From positions 1 through 64,000 of the forward strand of contig NZ_PDUD01000049.1 of the NCBI RefSeq assembly GCF_002646595.1: DNA of 64,000 bases, written 5' to 3'. Shown piece by piece: positions 33,378-42,526 of this stretch; position 1 is the first letter of the stretch, and every line of letters starts with the position of its first letter. The notes under the pieces are model-generated. The model was not told the origin of the DNA. It did no database searches and saw only the letters and a list, made by a program, of their open reading frames with translations. Position numbers and translations under genes: made by a program. The stretch is from Flavilitoribacter nigricans DSM 23189 = NBRC 102662 (GTDB lineage Bacteria; Bacteroidota; Bacteroidia; Chitinophagales; Saprospiraceae).

Positions 33378-35963
33378 ATGCCAAAGAACCTTTTAATAGT
33401 GGAGTCTCCGGCGAAAGCCAAGACCATCGAGAAAATTTTGGGGAAGGATTATATGGTGATGTCCAGCTACGGCCACGTGCGGGATCTGGCCAAAAGTGAC
33501 GGAGCCGTCGACGTTGAGAATAATTTCGAACCCAACTACATTGTAACCCCGGATAAAAAGAAACTGGTAAAAGAGCTCAAGGACCTGGTCAAGAAGGTAG
33601 ACGACGTGTGGCTCGCGACGGATGAAGACCGGGAGGGAGAGGCCATTTCCTGGCACCTATGTCAGGTTTTGGGATTAGATGAAAAAGAGACCAAGCGGAT
33701 CGTTTTCCGCGAGATCACCAAGCCGGCTATCCAGAGCGCGATCCAGAATCCGCGCCGTGTGGATGTAAACCTGGTGAACGCCCAGCAGGCCCGTCGTATT
33801 TTGGACCGCCTGGTCGGATACGAGCTGTCCGGACTGCTGTGGAAAAAGATCCGGGGCAAATTGTCCGCCGGGCGGGTACAATCCGTAGCCGTAAAACTGA
33901 TCGTAGAGCGGGAAAGACAGATCAACGAATTCACGCCGACGCCCTTTTACCGGGTACTGGCTTACTTTACGGTGGTCAGTGAACAGGGGAAAGAGATCAC
34001 CTTGCGGGCGGAAGCTCCCGGCCGTTACGATGATGAAAAGGATGCCCGGCAGTTTCTGGAAGCCTGCGCCAACGCTACCTTTAAGATCGACGAGATCGAC
34101 GTTAAGCCTTTGAAGCGCAAGCCCACCGCTCCCTTCACCACTTCAACCCTGCAGCAGGAAGCGAGCCGGAAATTGAGTTTTTCGGTACAGCGGACCATGC
34201 AGGTCGCCCAGCGCCTGTACGAAGCCGGTAAGATCACCTATATGCGTACCGACTCCACCAACCTGAGTGAAGTGGCACTGCAAAGTATCGAACAGGAGAT
34301 CACCAATCAATACGGAAAGAATTACGCCAAGATGCGTCGCTTTAAGAGCAAGAACTCTTCGGCGCAGGAGGCTCACGAAGCCATTCGCCCAACCTATATC
34401 GATCAGCACCAGACCAACGGTACCCGCGACGAGCAACGCCTGTACGAACTGATCTGGAAACGGACCATCGCCTCCCAGATGGCCGAAGCGATCGTGGAAA
34501 AGACCACTGTCCGGATCGGGATCTCGACCGTTAAGGATACGCAGTTCCAGGCCACCGGTGAGGTGCTGAAATTCGACGGTTTCCTGAAAGTATACCTGGA
34601 ATCAAAAGATGACGACGACGAGGAGGAAGCCGAAGGAATGCTGCCGCCGCTGAAGGTGGGCCAGCAACTGCCGCTGCAGTATATGACCGCCACCGAGCGC
34701 TTTACCCGTCCGCCGGCCCGGTTTACGGAGGCCGGACTGGTGAGCAAACTGGAGGAACTGGGCATCGGTCGTCCGAGTACCTACGCTCCGACCATCAGTA
34801 AGATCATGGAAGAGGCCCGGGGCTACGTCGTCAAGGAAACGCGGGAAGGTAAAGAACGGGAATACCAGGAACTCACGCTGAAAAGCGGAGATATCTCGGC
34901 CAAAACCCTGTCGGAAATTACCGGTACGGTGAAGAACCGCCTTTTCCCCACCGATATGGGGATCACGGTGAGCGACTTCCTCGACGAGCATTTCCAGCGG
35001 GTAATGGACTACAGCTTTACCGCCGATATTGAAAAGAAATTTGACAATATTGCCGAAGGCTCCCAGGAGTGGACGGAAATGTTGAAGAAGTTTTATACAC
35101 CTTTTCACGAATTGGTGGAAGAAACGATCGAGAACGCCGAACGTCCGAGCCGGGAACGCATCCTGGGTAAGGACCCCGAGACCGGTCGTACCTTACTCAC
35201 GCGGATGTCCCGTCGGGGGCCGGTTATCCAGATCGGTGCTCCCGATGAACTGGAGGAAGACGAAAAGCCGAAATACGCCAATTTGCAGCCCGGCCAGTCG
35301 ATGGAGACCATCACCTACGAAGAAGCGCTGAAATTATTCCAGTTGCCGAAAGATCTGGGCGAATTCCAGAACAAGCCGGTGAGCGTAGGGGTAGGCCGTT
35401 TCGGACCTTACGTCAAGCACGATGATAAATACGTGTCCATCCCGAGAGGGGAGGACCCGCTGGAACTGACCATGGAACGGGCTCAGGAACTCATCATCGA
35501 AAAACAAAAGGCCGACGCTCCTTTCACTTCTTACAAAGGAGAACCGGTCTACAAAGGCAAGGGCCGTTTCGGACCATTTGTAAAATATAAAGATCTGTTC
35601 GTCAACATTCCCCGCCGGTACAATCCCGAGGAACTGACGCCGGAGGAAGCCTTTGAACTCATTGAGGCCAAACTCGAAAAAGAGGCGAACCGCTACATCC
35701 ACAAATGGGAGGATGAAAAGATCTCCGTGGAGAACGGCCGCTGGGGCCCCTTCATCCGTTTCGGTAAGAAGAACGTGAAGATTCCGAAGGTCGACGGAGA
35801 GCGGGTTACTTCGGAAATGGCGGCGGAATTCACCCTCGAACAGGTCAAGGAATTCATTACCGCCGAGATCCCGGATGCCTTTAAGGAGAAGAAAAAGGCG
35901 ACCAAGAAAAAAACGACTACTAAAAAGGCGCCGGCCAAAAAGACTACGGCGAAGAAGAAGTAA
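33378..35963 (+). CDS. topA: DNA topoisomerase I
   Basis: Type IA topoisomerase, 861 aa, relaxing negative supercoils. The TOPRIM metal motif TDEDREGE is at 81-88 and the nucleophile Tyr288 in ITYMRTDS (286-293). In place of Cys-type zinc fingers, the C terminus carries three related modules of the form GRFGPFVKYKDLFVNIP (about 675-820) and a Lys-rich tail ending KKTTAKKK that resembles a histone-H1-like DNA-binding tail. This build is typical of Bacteroidota TopA. Monocistronic, with a small possible ORF just upstream. Confidence 0.95.
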   Translation: MPKNLLIVESPAKAKTIEKILGKDYMVMSSYGHVRDLAKSDGAVDVENNFEPNYIVTPDKKKLVKELKDLVKKVDDVWLATDEDREGEAISWHLCQVLGLDEKETKRIVFREITKPAIQSAIQNPRRVDVNLVNAQQARRILDRLVGYELSGLLWKKIRGKLSAGRVQSVAVKLIVERERQINEFTPTPFYRVLAYFTVVSEQGKEITLRAEAPGRYDDEKDARQFLEACANATFKIDEIDVKPLKRKPTAPFTTSTLQQEASRKLSFSVQRTMQVAQRLYEAGKITYMRTDSTNLSEVALQSIEQEITNQYGKNYAKMRRFKSKNSSAQEAHEAIRPTYIDQHQTNGTRDEQRLYELIWKRTIASQMAEAIVEKTTVRIGISTVKDTQFQATGEVLKFDGFLKVYLESKDDDDEEEAEGMLPPLKVGQQLPLQYMTATERFTRPPARFTEAGLVSKLEELGIGRPSTYAPTISKIMEEARGYVVKETREGKEREYQELTLKSGDISAKTLSEITGTVKNRLFPTDMGITVSDFLDEHFQRVMDYSFTADIEKKFDNIAEGSQEWTEMLKKFYTPFHELVEETIENAERPSRERILGKDPETGRTLLTRMSRRGPVIQIGAPDELEEDEKPKYANLQPGQSMETITYEEALKLFQLPKDLGEFQNKPVSVGVGRFGPYVKHDDKYVSIPRGEDPLELTMERAQELIIEKQKADAPFTSYKGEPVYKGKGRFGPFVKYKDLFVNIPRRYNPEELTPEEAFELIEAKLEKEANRYIHKWEDEKISVENGRWGPFIRFGKKNVKIPKVDGERVTSEMAAEFTLEQVKEFITAEIPDAFKEKKKATKKKTTTKKAPAKKTTAKKK

Positions 35964-36067
35964 ATTGAAAGTCCTGCACGATCATTTCGTATCCAACAGC
36001 GTCAGGGACGCCGCATAAAGCCTCCGGGCGGTCGAGCGTCCCCGGCGTCTCAATACCAAAGAACATA

Positions 36068-36394
36068 ATGGCAGATAGTAAAGAAAAGAAACAAGGCAAT
36101 AAGCTCAACATAGAATTACCGGAAGAAGTAGCGGAGGGGATCTATTCCAACCTGGCGATCATTTCCCATTCCAATTCCGAATTTGTGGTCGATTACGTAC
36201 GCCTGGTCCCGAATACGCCCAAGGCCAAGGTAAAGGCCCGTATCATCCTCACGCCCGCCCACGCCAAGCGCCTGTTGCGCGCTTTGGCCGACAACGTGGA
36301 GAAATACGAGGCTCGCTTCGGCAAGATCGAAGAACCGGATTCCGGCAACCCTCCTTTCCCAATGGGCTTTAATACGCCCACGGCTCAGGCTTAA
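36068..36394 (+). CDS. DUF3467-family protein
   Basis: 108 aa, matching the DUF3467 family of short proteins: a beta-rich core ELPEEVAEGIYSNLAIISHSN and ILTPAHAKRLLRALADNVEKYE, both hallmark segments. No transmembrane or catalytic motif and function unknown. It lies 104 bp after topA and converges on tsaD through a strong hairpin. Confidence 0.85.
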   Translation: MADSKEKKQGNKLNIELPEEVAEGIYSNLAIISHSNSEFVVDYVRLVPNTPKAKVKARIILTPAHAKRLLRALADNVEKYEARFGKIEEPDSGNPPFPMGFNTPTAQA

Positions 36395-36406
36395 GCCGGG
36401 CCGGTC

Positions 36407-36446
36407 ATCCTCTGCCCGCCGGTACATCTACCGGGAGGCAGGGGAT
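36407..36446. terminator. Long bidirectional hairpin between DUF3467 and tsaD genes
   Basis: ATCCTCTGCC pairs with GGCAGGGGAT (one wobble) and, after a 2-base internal loop, CCGGTA with TACCGG around CATC. It reaches the tsaD stop codon. There is no T-run, so it may act as a Rho-independent hairpin or an mRNA stabiliser. Confidence 0.6.
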
Positions 36447-37450
36447 CAACCCATTTCCCAGCGCGCCACCGGACGGATGTCCAGGGGGGCAAATTCCTTT
36501 CTCAGATATTTATGGTAAGCTGTGACGGCGATCATGGCCGCATTGTCCGTGCAGTATTCAAAGGCGGGAATGTAGGTCCGCCAGCCCAGTTCTCTGCCGG
36601 TACTTTCGAGGGCATTGCGCAGCCCGGAATTAGCGGATACCCCACCGGCAATTGCCACTTCTCGGATATCGGTCTGTTCGACCGCCAGCCGGAGCTTTTT
36701 CATTAGTATACTCACAATTCGATCCTGGACGGAAGCGCAGATATCGGCCAGGTTGTCCTTTATAAAATCCGGATCCTTTTTCAGCTCTTTTTTCAGAAAA
36801 TACAGAATGGAGGTCTTGAGGCCGGAAAAACTGAAGTCGAGATCGGGGATCTGGGGTTCGGGAAATTCAAAACGCGCCGTTCCCTGCCGGGCCAGCCGGT
36901 CGATGTGGGGGCCGGCCGGATAATCCAGCCCGAGTAACTTACCGGTTTTATCGAAGGCCTCTCCAGCGGCATCGTCAATCGTACTGCCGATCACCTCCAT
37001 TTCCAGGAAATCCCTCACCACCACGATCTGGGTGTGCCCACCCGAAACCGTCAGGCAGAGAAAGGGAAAATCCGGACGCGGAGCTTCCGCAAAGTGCGCC
37101 AGCACATGGGCCTGCATGTGGTGGACTTCCACCAGCGGGATCCCCAGGCTCATGGCCAGCCCTTTGGCAAAAGATACTCCGACGATCAGGGAACCGATCA
37201 GACCGGGCCCCCGGGTGAAGGCCACGGCGGAAAGTTCCGCTTTGTCGACACCGGCTTCCCGCAACGCGCGGTCCACCACCGGAATGATGTTGGCCTGGTG
37301 GGCCCGGGAGGCCACCTCAGGGACCACACCGCCGTAGAGGCGATGGATCTCCTGGTTGGCCACGCAGTTACTCAGGATCTCACCGTCCGCAATAACGGAG
37401 GCAGAAGTATCGTCGCAGGAAGATTCTATAGCTAAAATGATCGTTCGCAC
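36446..37450 (-). CDS. tsaD: tRNA threonylcarbamoyltransferase subunit TsaD
   Basis: 334 aa, Kae1/YgjD family, forming t6A37 on ANN-decoding tRNAs with TsaB, TsaE and TsaC. The HxxxH iron motif is in HHMQAHVLAH (about 114-123), the ASKHA nucleotide loop in SGGHTQ, and the N-terminal AIESSCDDTS signature is intact. The start appears to be GTG at 37450; no in-frame ATG upstream fits. Essential housekeeping function. Followed by a convergent hairpin. Confidence 0.95.
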   Translation of the reverse strand: MRTIILAIESSCDDTSASVIADGEILSNCVANQEIHRLYGGVVPEVASRAHQANIIPVVDRALREAGVDKAELSAVAFTRGPGLIGSLIVGVSFAKGLAMSLGIPLVEVHHMQAHVLAHFAEAPRPDFPFLCLTVSGGHTQIVVVRDFLEMEVIGSTIDDAAGEAFDKTGKLLGLDYPAGPHIDRLARQGTARFEFPEPQIPDLDFSFSGLKTSILYFLKKELKKDPDFIKDNLADICASVQDRIVSILMKKLRLAVEQTDIREVAIAGGVSANSGLRNALESTGRELGWRTYIPAFEYCTDNAAMIAVTAYHKYLRKEFAPLDIRPVARWEMG

Positions 37451-37805
37451 ACCAAAAATTCAATTGTTATCATCTATAAAGGATAAAGCCGAAAATGGTC
37501 CGTCATCCGGCGGTTGCCGGTTACGTGTACATTATATTACGAAAAGGCTTTATACCTGAAAGGAAATGAAATTTTCCCGTCAGGAATCTGTAATGAAAGG
37601 CAAAGTTCGTAATTTGTGCGGACTAAATGAAAAGAACCCGGAGCAGCTTTCGAGGGAAGGAATGCTCCCTGTTCATTTTCTTGCCCAAGCCCAGCCAAAT
37701 AGGGAGTTTCAGGAATAAACTACGGCACCTGCAAACTTTATTTAGCGGTTCTGTATGTTTGTTTTTGAATAAAAACCTTATAATTGCATCAAAACAAACC
37801 GAAAG
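37451..37805. other. 355-bp divergent region upstream of tsaD and the 37.8-kb membrane gene
   Basis: It contains ATAAAGCC/GGCTTTAT arms at 37483-37490 and 37546-37553 and, on the plus strand, the -7 element at 37754-37761. No convincing coding frame. Confidence 0.4.
37754..37761 (+). promoter_or_regulatory. Consensus -7 element upstream of the 37.8-kb operon
   Basis: TATGTTTG fits TAnnTTTG; the start is predicted near 37768, giving a leader of about 38 nt to the ATG at 37806. No clear -33 element. Confidence 0.5.
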
Positions 37806-38387
37806 ATGAGATTAGTTATCAACTTGTTTTTAGCAGCGGTCGTAATTGGGTTAGTCTGGTTATTGATCAGCAGCATTCGTGAGCCTATTGCTTTCCAGGC
37901 GGAAAAAGACAGAAGGGAACGTGCAGTGATTGACAAATTAATGGAAATCCGTACTGCGCAGGATCTTTTCCGCAATATTACCGAAGGTTTTGCACCTAAT
38001 TTCGATTCACTGAAATACGTACTGGAGAATGACAATTTTGCCATCGTGAGTGTGATCGGTGACCCGGATGATCCTGATTTTACGGGAGAGATCGTTTATG
38101 ATACCACTTACTCTCCGGCCATCGACTCTATTCGCGCGCTGGGGATCAACCTGGATTCTCTGCCTTTGGTTCCTTACGGAAATGGGGCTACCTTTGACAT
38201 CGCAGCGGATACCATTACCTATCAGAAGACCATCGTGCCGGTTGTTGAGGTCGGTGTGAAAAGAAAAGTCTTCATGGGTAACTACGCTGACAAGCGATTT
38301 GCACGTTACGACCAAAAATACGATCCGGAGAAGCCGTTGAAGTTCGGTAGCATGAACTCACCGCAGCTTTCCGGTAACTGGGAATGA
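37806..38387 (+). CDS. Conserved membrane-anchored protein of unknown function
   Basis: 193 aa. One N-terminal membrane helix (residues 4-22), then a charged linker (EKDRRERAVIDKLMEIRTAQDLFRN) and a beta-rich extracytoplasmic domain. The early helix after the membrane segment resembles pilin-like pseudopeptidase layouts, but no prepilin site is present. Its stop overlaps the next ATG by 4 bp (ATGA), so it is translationally coupled to the DUF3822 gene. The three-gene order with rsmD is found widely in Bacteroidota as I recall it. Function unknown. Confidence 0.75.
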   Translation: MRLVINLFLAAVVIGLVWLLISSIREPIAFQAEKDRRERAVIDKLMEIRTAQDLFRNITEGFAPNFDSLKYVLENDNFAIVSVIGDPDDPDFTGEIVYDTTYSPAIDSIRALGINLDSLPLVPYGNGATFDIAADTITYQKTIVPVVEVGVKRKVFMGNYADKRFARYDQKYDPEKPLKFGSMNSPQLSGNWE

Positions 38388-39211
38388 TCAACTTCGATAT
38401 TACAGAATATAATTTTTCGAGAAAAGATACAGAACAATACCAACTGTCCATCCTGTACGGGGTGGACAGTTTTGCGTATATAATTCAGGACGCAAAAGGT
38501 ACGGTTGTAGCGCTACGGGAATACCACTGGCAGGACGGCAAGCAGAAAGCTACTTTTTTGGAAGAAGATGAAAAGCTGCATTTCAATTACCGTCAGGTTA
38601 AGGTAGCCTTTAGCAAAGGGGTGTTCTGTATGGTACCCCAACGGCTTTTTCAGGAAGAGGAGAAGGCGACCTACCTGGGCCATCTGGCCAAGATCCGCCG
38701 CAGCGGGAATATCCTTTCGGACAACATCTCCCAGCACCAGGCCGAACTCGTTTACGAGGTAGAAGAATCCGCGTTGCAGGAGATCGACCGGTATTTTACC
38801 CGGGCGCCCAAGCGCAACCTGCACACCATTCTCCTGGAATCCATGCGCAGTCACGCCGCCACTCAGGCTTCTTACCACGTTGCTGTCCACGTTACGCAAA
38901 AGCAGTTACTGATCTATGCCTTCGACCGCACCAACCTGATGCTGTTGAATGCCTATCGATACAATTCGGCTCAGGATTTTCTCTACTATGTCCTGCTGGT
39001 TTACGAACAGCTCGGACTGAAGACCGGAGGCGTTCCTTTATACCTGGCCGGCCGGATCCTGGAAGATTCCGATATTTACAGGCTGCTGATCCGTTATATC
39101 CGGAAATTGTCCTTTCTCGCTCCGGACCGGACCAAGATCGGTCCGCAACTGGAGCGCCATCCGGCCCACTTTTTCTTCGACCTGCACGCTCTGGCTAATT
39201 CCGGCAGGTAA
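38384..39211 (+). CDS. DUF3822-family protein
   Basis: 275 aa of the DUF3822 family, a Bacteroidota group with a duplicated ASKHA-like/RNase-H-like strand pattern. N-terminal half KDTEQYQLSILYGVDSFAYIIQD and second half ASYHVAVHVTQKQLLIYAFD each start a strand set. No ATPase motif is evident. Overlaps the upstream gene by 4 bp and precedes rsmD by 17 bp, a conserved order that suggests a link to ribosome or rRNA biology; otherwise unknown. Confidence 0.8.
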   Translation: MINFDITEYNFSRKDTEQYQLSILYGVDSFAYIIQDAKGTVVALREYHWQDGKQKATFLEEDEKLHFNYRQVKVAFSKGVFCMVPQRLFQEEEKATYLGHLAKIRRSGNILSDNISQHQAELVYEVEESALQEIDRYFTRAPKRNLHTILLESMRSHAATQASYHVAVHVTQKQLLIYAFDRTNLMLLNAYRYNSAQDFLYYVLLVYEQLGLKTGGVPLYLAGRILEDSDIYRLLIRYIRKLSFLAPDRTKIGPQLERHPAHFFFDLHALANSGR

Positions 39212-39228
39212 TTTTAAAGCGATTCATT

Positions 39229-39786
39229 ATGCGCATTATCGGGGGTGAATTTAAGGGAAGACGCTTCAACCCACCGGCCAAGAACTGGCCGACCAGACCC
39301 ACTACGGATTTTTCCAAAGAAGGACTATTCAATATCCTGACCAATCATTTTGATTTTTCGGAAATGAAGGTGCTCGATCTGTTCGGCGGTACGGGCAACC
39401 ACAGCTACGAATTTATTTCCCGGGGCTGCCGGGACGTTACCTACGTGGATAAATTCCCGGGCTGTGTGGCCTTTGTCAAAAAAACGGCCGCTACCCTGGG
39501 GATCGAGGACTACATCAATATCATCAAGGGAGATGTCTTTCAGTTTATCAACGCTGCCGGTACGCAGTACGACTATATTTTTGCCGGCCCTCCCTACGGT
39601 CTGCCGACGCTGGACAGTATTCCCGATCGCATATTTGAAAAAGACTTACTGAAGCCCGAAGGCTGGCTGGTACTCGAACACAATCCGAATCACGATTTTA
39701 AGGCCCATCCGAAGTACTGGCAGGAACGGAACTACGGGAAAACGATCTTCAGTATTTTTCAACCGGATCCGGAACGGGAAGATTAA
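39229..39786 (+). CDS. rsmD: 16S rRNA (guanine966-N2)-methyltransferase RsmD
   Basis: 185 aa. SAM motif I DLFGGTGNHSYEF is at about 48-60, and the N-terminal GGEFKGRRF with RPTTDFSKE (about 5-30) is the RsmD signature. The catalytic motif IV, normally D/N-PPY, reads AGPPYG: codon GGC instead of the expected GAC at about residue 118. The rest of the protein is intact and full length. The Asp-to-Gly change at a position that contacts the target amine deserves checking. It closes the three-gene operon starting at 37806. Confidence 0.9.
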   Translation: MRIIGGEFKGRRFNPPAKNWPTRPTTDFSKEGLFNILTNHFDFSEMKVLDLFGGTGNHSYEFISRGCRDVTYVDKFPGCVAFVKKTAATLGIEDYINIIKGDVFQFINAAGTQYDYIFAGPPYGLPTLDSIPDRIFEKDLLKPEGWLVLEHNPNHDFKAHPKYWQERNYGKTIFSIFQPDPERED

Positions 39787-39816
39787 GAAACACTCCAGGC
39801 GTGCTGAGATAGGGGC

Positions 39817-39844
39817 AAAAAAAAAGCCTGGACGAAGCCAGGCT
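39817..39844 (-). terminator. Rho-independent terminator on the minus strand
   Basis: AGCCTGG (39825-39831) pairs with CCAGGCT (39838-39844) around a 6-base loop, with nine consecutive A's on the plus strand to its left, so the U-run follows it on minus-strand transcripts. No annotated minus-strand protein gene ends here. Confidence 0.8.
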
Positions 39845-39929
39845 CATGAGTTTGCATCATTATCTGCGTTAAAAGTCCCCCTAATTCTTTAAGTCGACCA
39901 ATTGTCGACGATGTTTGTTTCGATCACTA
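39817..39929 (-). ncRNA. Candidate minus-strand small RNA (about 110 nt)
   Basis: On the minus strand, an exact -7 element TATATTTG (39935-39942) with a near -33 TTTC 19 bp upstream predicts a start near 39929. The transcript would contain a GTCGAC hairpin (arms 39893-39898 and 39904-39909) and end at the hairpin 39825-39844 followed by nine U's (39817-39825). There is no convincing open frame. It lies in the gap downstream of rsmD. No known RNA family is recognised. Confidence 0.45.
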
Positions 39930-39934
39930 TGCCA

Positions 39935-39966
39935 CAAATATAGGGGTGCTTTTTGGTTCCTGAAAC
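39935..39966 (-). promoter_or_regulatory. Promoter of the candidate small RNA
   Basis: -7 TATATTTG at 39935-39942 (minus strand) is an exact TAnnTTTG match. A -33-like TTTC lies 19 bp upstream. Confidence 0.5.
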
Positions 39967-40150
39967 CCCATTTTGATGTGGCACCCCCTTTCCGGCCCGG
40001 ATTACGGCCGTATTCTGCCCAAAAAAACACGAAAGGCACCCGACAACAGGCTTCAAACTCCCTAATAAGGTACACCAAAACGCAGGATCGCTCCACCACA
40101 TCACCATTATTTCCTGTATTTTCGCATAATTACCAGAAGAATTCTTTTTA

Positions 40151-41365
40151 ATGAGATATTGTTTTTTTATCCTTTTGATCGTGTGTTGTATGGGAAAGCT
40201 GGATGCCCAGCTGCCCGCTGCAATCTGGAAAGGCGGACTGACCCAGGTCGGGGTTCCGGATACGTTTTCCTACGAGCTCCATCTGGAACAAAGAGGGAAC
40301 GAACTCAGCGGTAAAGCTTTTTCCGTAAATGCGAAAGGGGTAAAGGTCCAGTTTGCGGTAAAAGGCACCTGGGACGGGCAGCAGATGCTCCTGCAGGAAT
40401 GGAAACAGGAAGCGCCGGCAACTCCACGCTGGTGCCTGAAGTACGTAAAACTCAATCTGCGGGAAGATGGACTGGGGCAACAACTTTTGTCCGGCAACTG
40501 GCGGGCGGATGGATGCAATCCCGGTAAACTCTGGCTCTATCCCGTTCAGGAGAATAACGTAATTACCGCCGAAAATACAACCGCCAGTCGCTACGGACGC
40601 TGGACGGGACATCTGGATCAGGCTGATCGCGAATATGGCTTTTTTTACGAAGTAAATCTGCAGCGAGACGGCAAGGGCTTTTCGCAGATCGTATCGGAAG
40701 AAAGCGGCGGCACGGCCCGCCACGAACTGGAATGGTACTGGGACAGTGTGCGACAGGTCATTACCATCGTAGAACGCAAGGTGCTGGAGAAAACCGATCC
40801 CAACTGGCCGTGGTGCATCAAACAGGCCGAGCTGCAGCTGGTGCGGGAACCGGGGCGGCAGCGACTTTCCGGCGACTGGTCGGGCTTCATCGAAGGCTTT
40901 ACGCTGCGGGACGGCGCCTGTGCGTCCGGGAAAATGTATCTGGAAAAGCCCGTCGTCCGGGTGGAAAGCCAGGCGGAGATCCTGAGCCAGTCGGCGATTT
41001 ACGAGCAGGAAAAGGACCGGAAGGTCCGGGTGGACCGCGTGTTGCAGGTGAACAGCAATAAGCTGCGGATCCGGGTCTGGGATAACGGCACAGTGGACGG
41101 AGATATCGTAACGGTCTTCCTGAACGGCGAACAGATCGTGACCAAATACCGGGTCAGCAAACGCAAATGGAGCATTCCGGTCACCCTCACCGATGAGGAA
41201 AATCTCCTGATCATCCACGCCGATGATCTGGGCGATATTACGCCCAATACCGTTGCGGTATCCATTGACGACGGTACCCGGGAGGAAGTGCTGGTCCTCA
41301 GCTCCGATCTGCGGGTAAGCGGAGGGGTACTGATCCAGCCATTTAAGTTTAAAAGTGAGAAATGA
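40151..41365 (+). CDS. Secreted protein with duplicated beta-domain and C-terminal surface module
   Basis: 404 aa with signal peptide 1-18 (ending LDAQ). Two tandem related domains occupy about 25-135 and 150-275, each with a W.G...YE..L...G pattern, a W-C Trp-Cys block (PRWCLKYVKL / WPWCIKQAEL) and a closing LSGxW...C..GK.(W/M)YL. A different C-terminal module (about 290-404) contains WDNGTVDGDIVTVFLNGEQ and ADDLGDITPNTVAV. I recall similar modules in Saprospiria surface proteins but cannot name a family. Function unknown; the module could bind a ligand or partner. Confidence 0.65.
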   Translation: MRYCFFILLIVCCMGKLDAQLPAAIWKGGLTQVGVPDTFSYELHLEQRGNELSGKAFSVNAKGVKVQFAVKGTWDGQQMLLQEWKQEAPATPRWCLKYVKLNLREDGLGQQLLSGNWRADGCNPGKLWLYPVQENNVITAENTTASRYGRWTGHLDQADREYGFFYEVNLQRDGKGFSQIVSEESGGTARHELEWYWDSVRQVITIVERKVLEKTDPNWPWCIKQAELQLVREPGRQRLSGDWSGFIEGFTLRDGACASGKMYLEKPVVRVESQAEILSQSAIYEQEKDRKVRVDRVLQVNSNKLRIRVWDNGTVDGDIVTVFLNGEQIVTKYRVSKRKWSIPVTLTDEENLLIIHADDLGDITPNTVAVSIDDGTREEVLVLSSDLRVSGGVLIQPFKFKSEK

Positions 41366-41375
41366 GCACGCCGGT

Positions 41376-42446
41376 ATGAACCACGAACTGACTATCCAAG
41401 ATCTGCGGGATCAGGATCTGATCCTTTTCGAATGTATTTCCGGCAGTAAAGCCTACGGCCTGGACGTACCCGGATCCGATACGGACATCCGCGGTGTTTT
41501 TATGCTGCCCCGGGAACAGTTCTACGGTATGCACTACACGCCGCAGGTCTCCGACGATACGAACGATTTGGTCTTTTACGAATTGGGGCGCTTCATGGAG
41601 TTGCTCAGTAAGAACAATCCCAACATTCTGGAATTGCTGGCCACGCCGGAGGATAAGGTGCTCCACAAACACCCGGTCATGGACCGGATCGACCCTTCTT
41701 TATTTTTGTCCAAAAAATGCAAGGATACTTTTGGTGGCTACGCTTTCACCCAGGTGCGGAAAGCACGTGGATTGAAAAAAAAGATCGTCAACCCGGTAGA
41801 AAAACGGAAAAAAAGTATTCTGGAGTTCTGCTATATCCTCTACGGTCAGGGATCCATGCAATTACCCAAATGGCTTAAGAAATACCACATCCGGCAGGAA
41901 GATTGCGGACTGGTCAATATTCCGCATTGCCGGGATGTATACGCCTTGTTTCACGACCCATCGGGGACCCTGGCGTACCGGGGAATACAACGCAAAGACA
42001 ATGCCACCAAGGTATTGCTCAGCAGCGTGCCGAAAGTGGAAGCGCCGCGCGCGCACCTGTTTTTCAACGAAGACGGCTACGTGCAATACTGCAGGGATTA
42101 CCGTGAATACTGGGAGTGGGTCGAAAACCGCAACGAGCACCGGTACCAGAATAATGTCGCCCACGGCAAAGATTACGATTCCAAGAACATGATGCATACC
42201 TTCCGTCTGCTGGACATGGCGATCGAGATCCTGCGGGAGGGAGCGATCCGTGTGCACCGGCCGAATCGCGAAGAATTACTCACCATCCGCCACGGTGCAT
42301 GGGCTTACGAGGAGTTACTGGAGAAAGCCCAGGCAAAAATGGATGTTCTGGAAACCGCTTACCGGGAGAGTACCTTACCCGCCGAACCGGACATGGATCG
42401 GATCGAAGCTTTACTGGTTCAACTGCGGAAACAATTATACCAATAG
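41376..42446 (+). CDS. RlaP-like nucleotidyltransferase (DNA polymerase beta superfamily)
   Basis: 356 aa from the ATG at 41376; a GTG-started extension at 41355 would overlap the preceding gene. The nucleotidyltransferase motif is clear: GSKAYGLDVPGSDTDIRGV (about 21-39), with the G-S and D-x-D catalytic residues. This is the PF10127/RlaP group, linked in literature to RNA-repair clusters; no RNA ligase or Rtc gene is present here. It is 10 bp past the secreted protein and probably in the same transcript. Confidence 0.8.
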   Translation: MNHELTIQDLRDQDLILFECISGSKAYGLDVPGSDTDIRGVFMLPREQFYGMHYTPQVSDDTNDLVFYELGRFMELLSKNNPNILELLATPEDKVLHKHPVMDRIDPSLFLSKKCKDTFGGYAFTQVRKARGLKKKIVNPVEKRKKSILEFCYILYGQGSMQLPKWLKKYHIRQEDCGLVNIPHCRDVYALFHDPSGTLAYRGIQRKDNATKVLLSSVPKVEAPRAHLFFNEDGYVQYCRDYREYWEWVENRNEHRYQNNVAHGKDYDSKNMMHTFRLLDMAIEILREGAIRVHRPNREELLTIRHGAWAYEELLEKAQAKMDVLETAYRESTLPAEPDMDRIEALLVQLRKQLYQ

Positions 42447-42526
42447 GTATCCGGGAAAATTTCCGATCTTAGGGTGATGATTCAAGACATTGAGCCGGTG
42501 TTCCGGCTGACCATAAACGCAATTTC

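Noticed and set aside
33214-33396. 60-codon frame upstream of topA
   Set aside because: It overlaps the more plausible 50-codon frame and the topA start and has low-complexity Ser/Tyr content.
37627-37809. 60-codon frame before the 37.8-kb gene
   Set aside because: It overlaps the promoter of the next gene and has no recognisable features.
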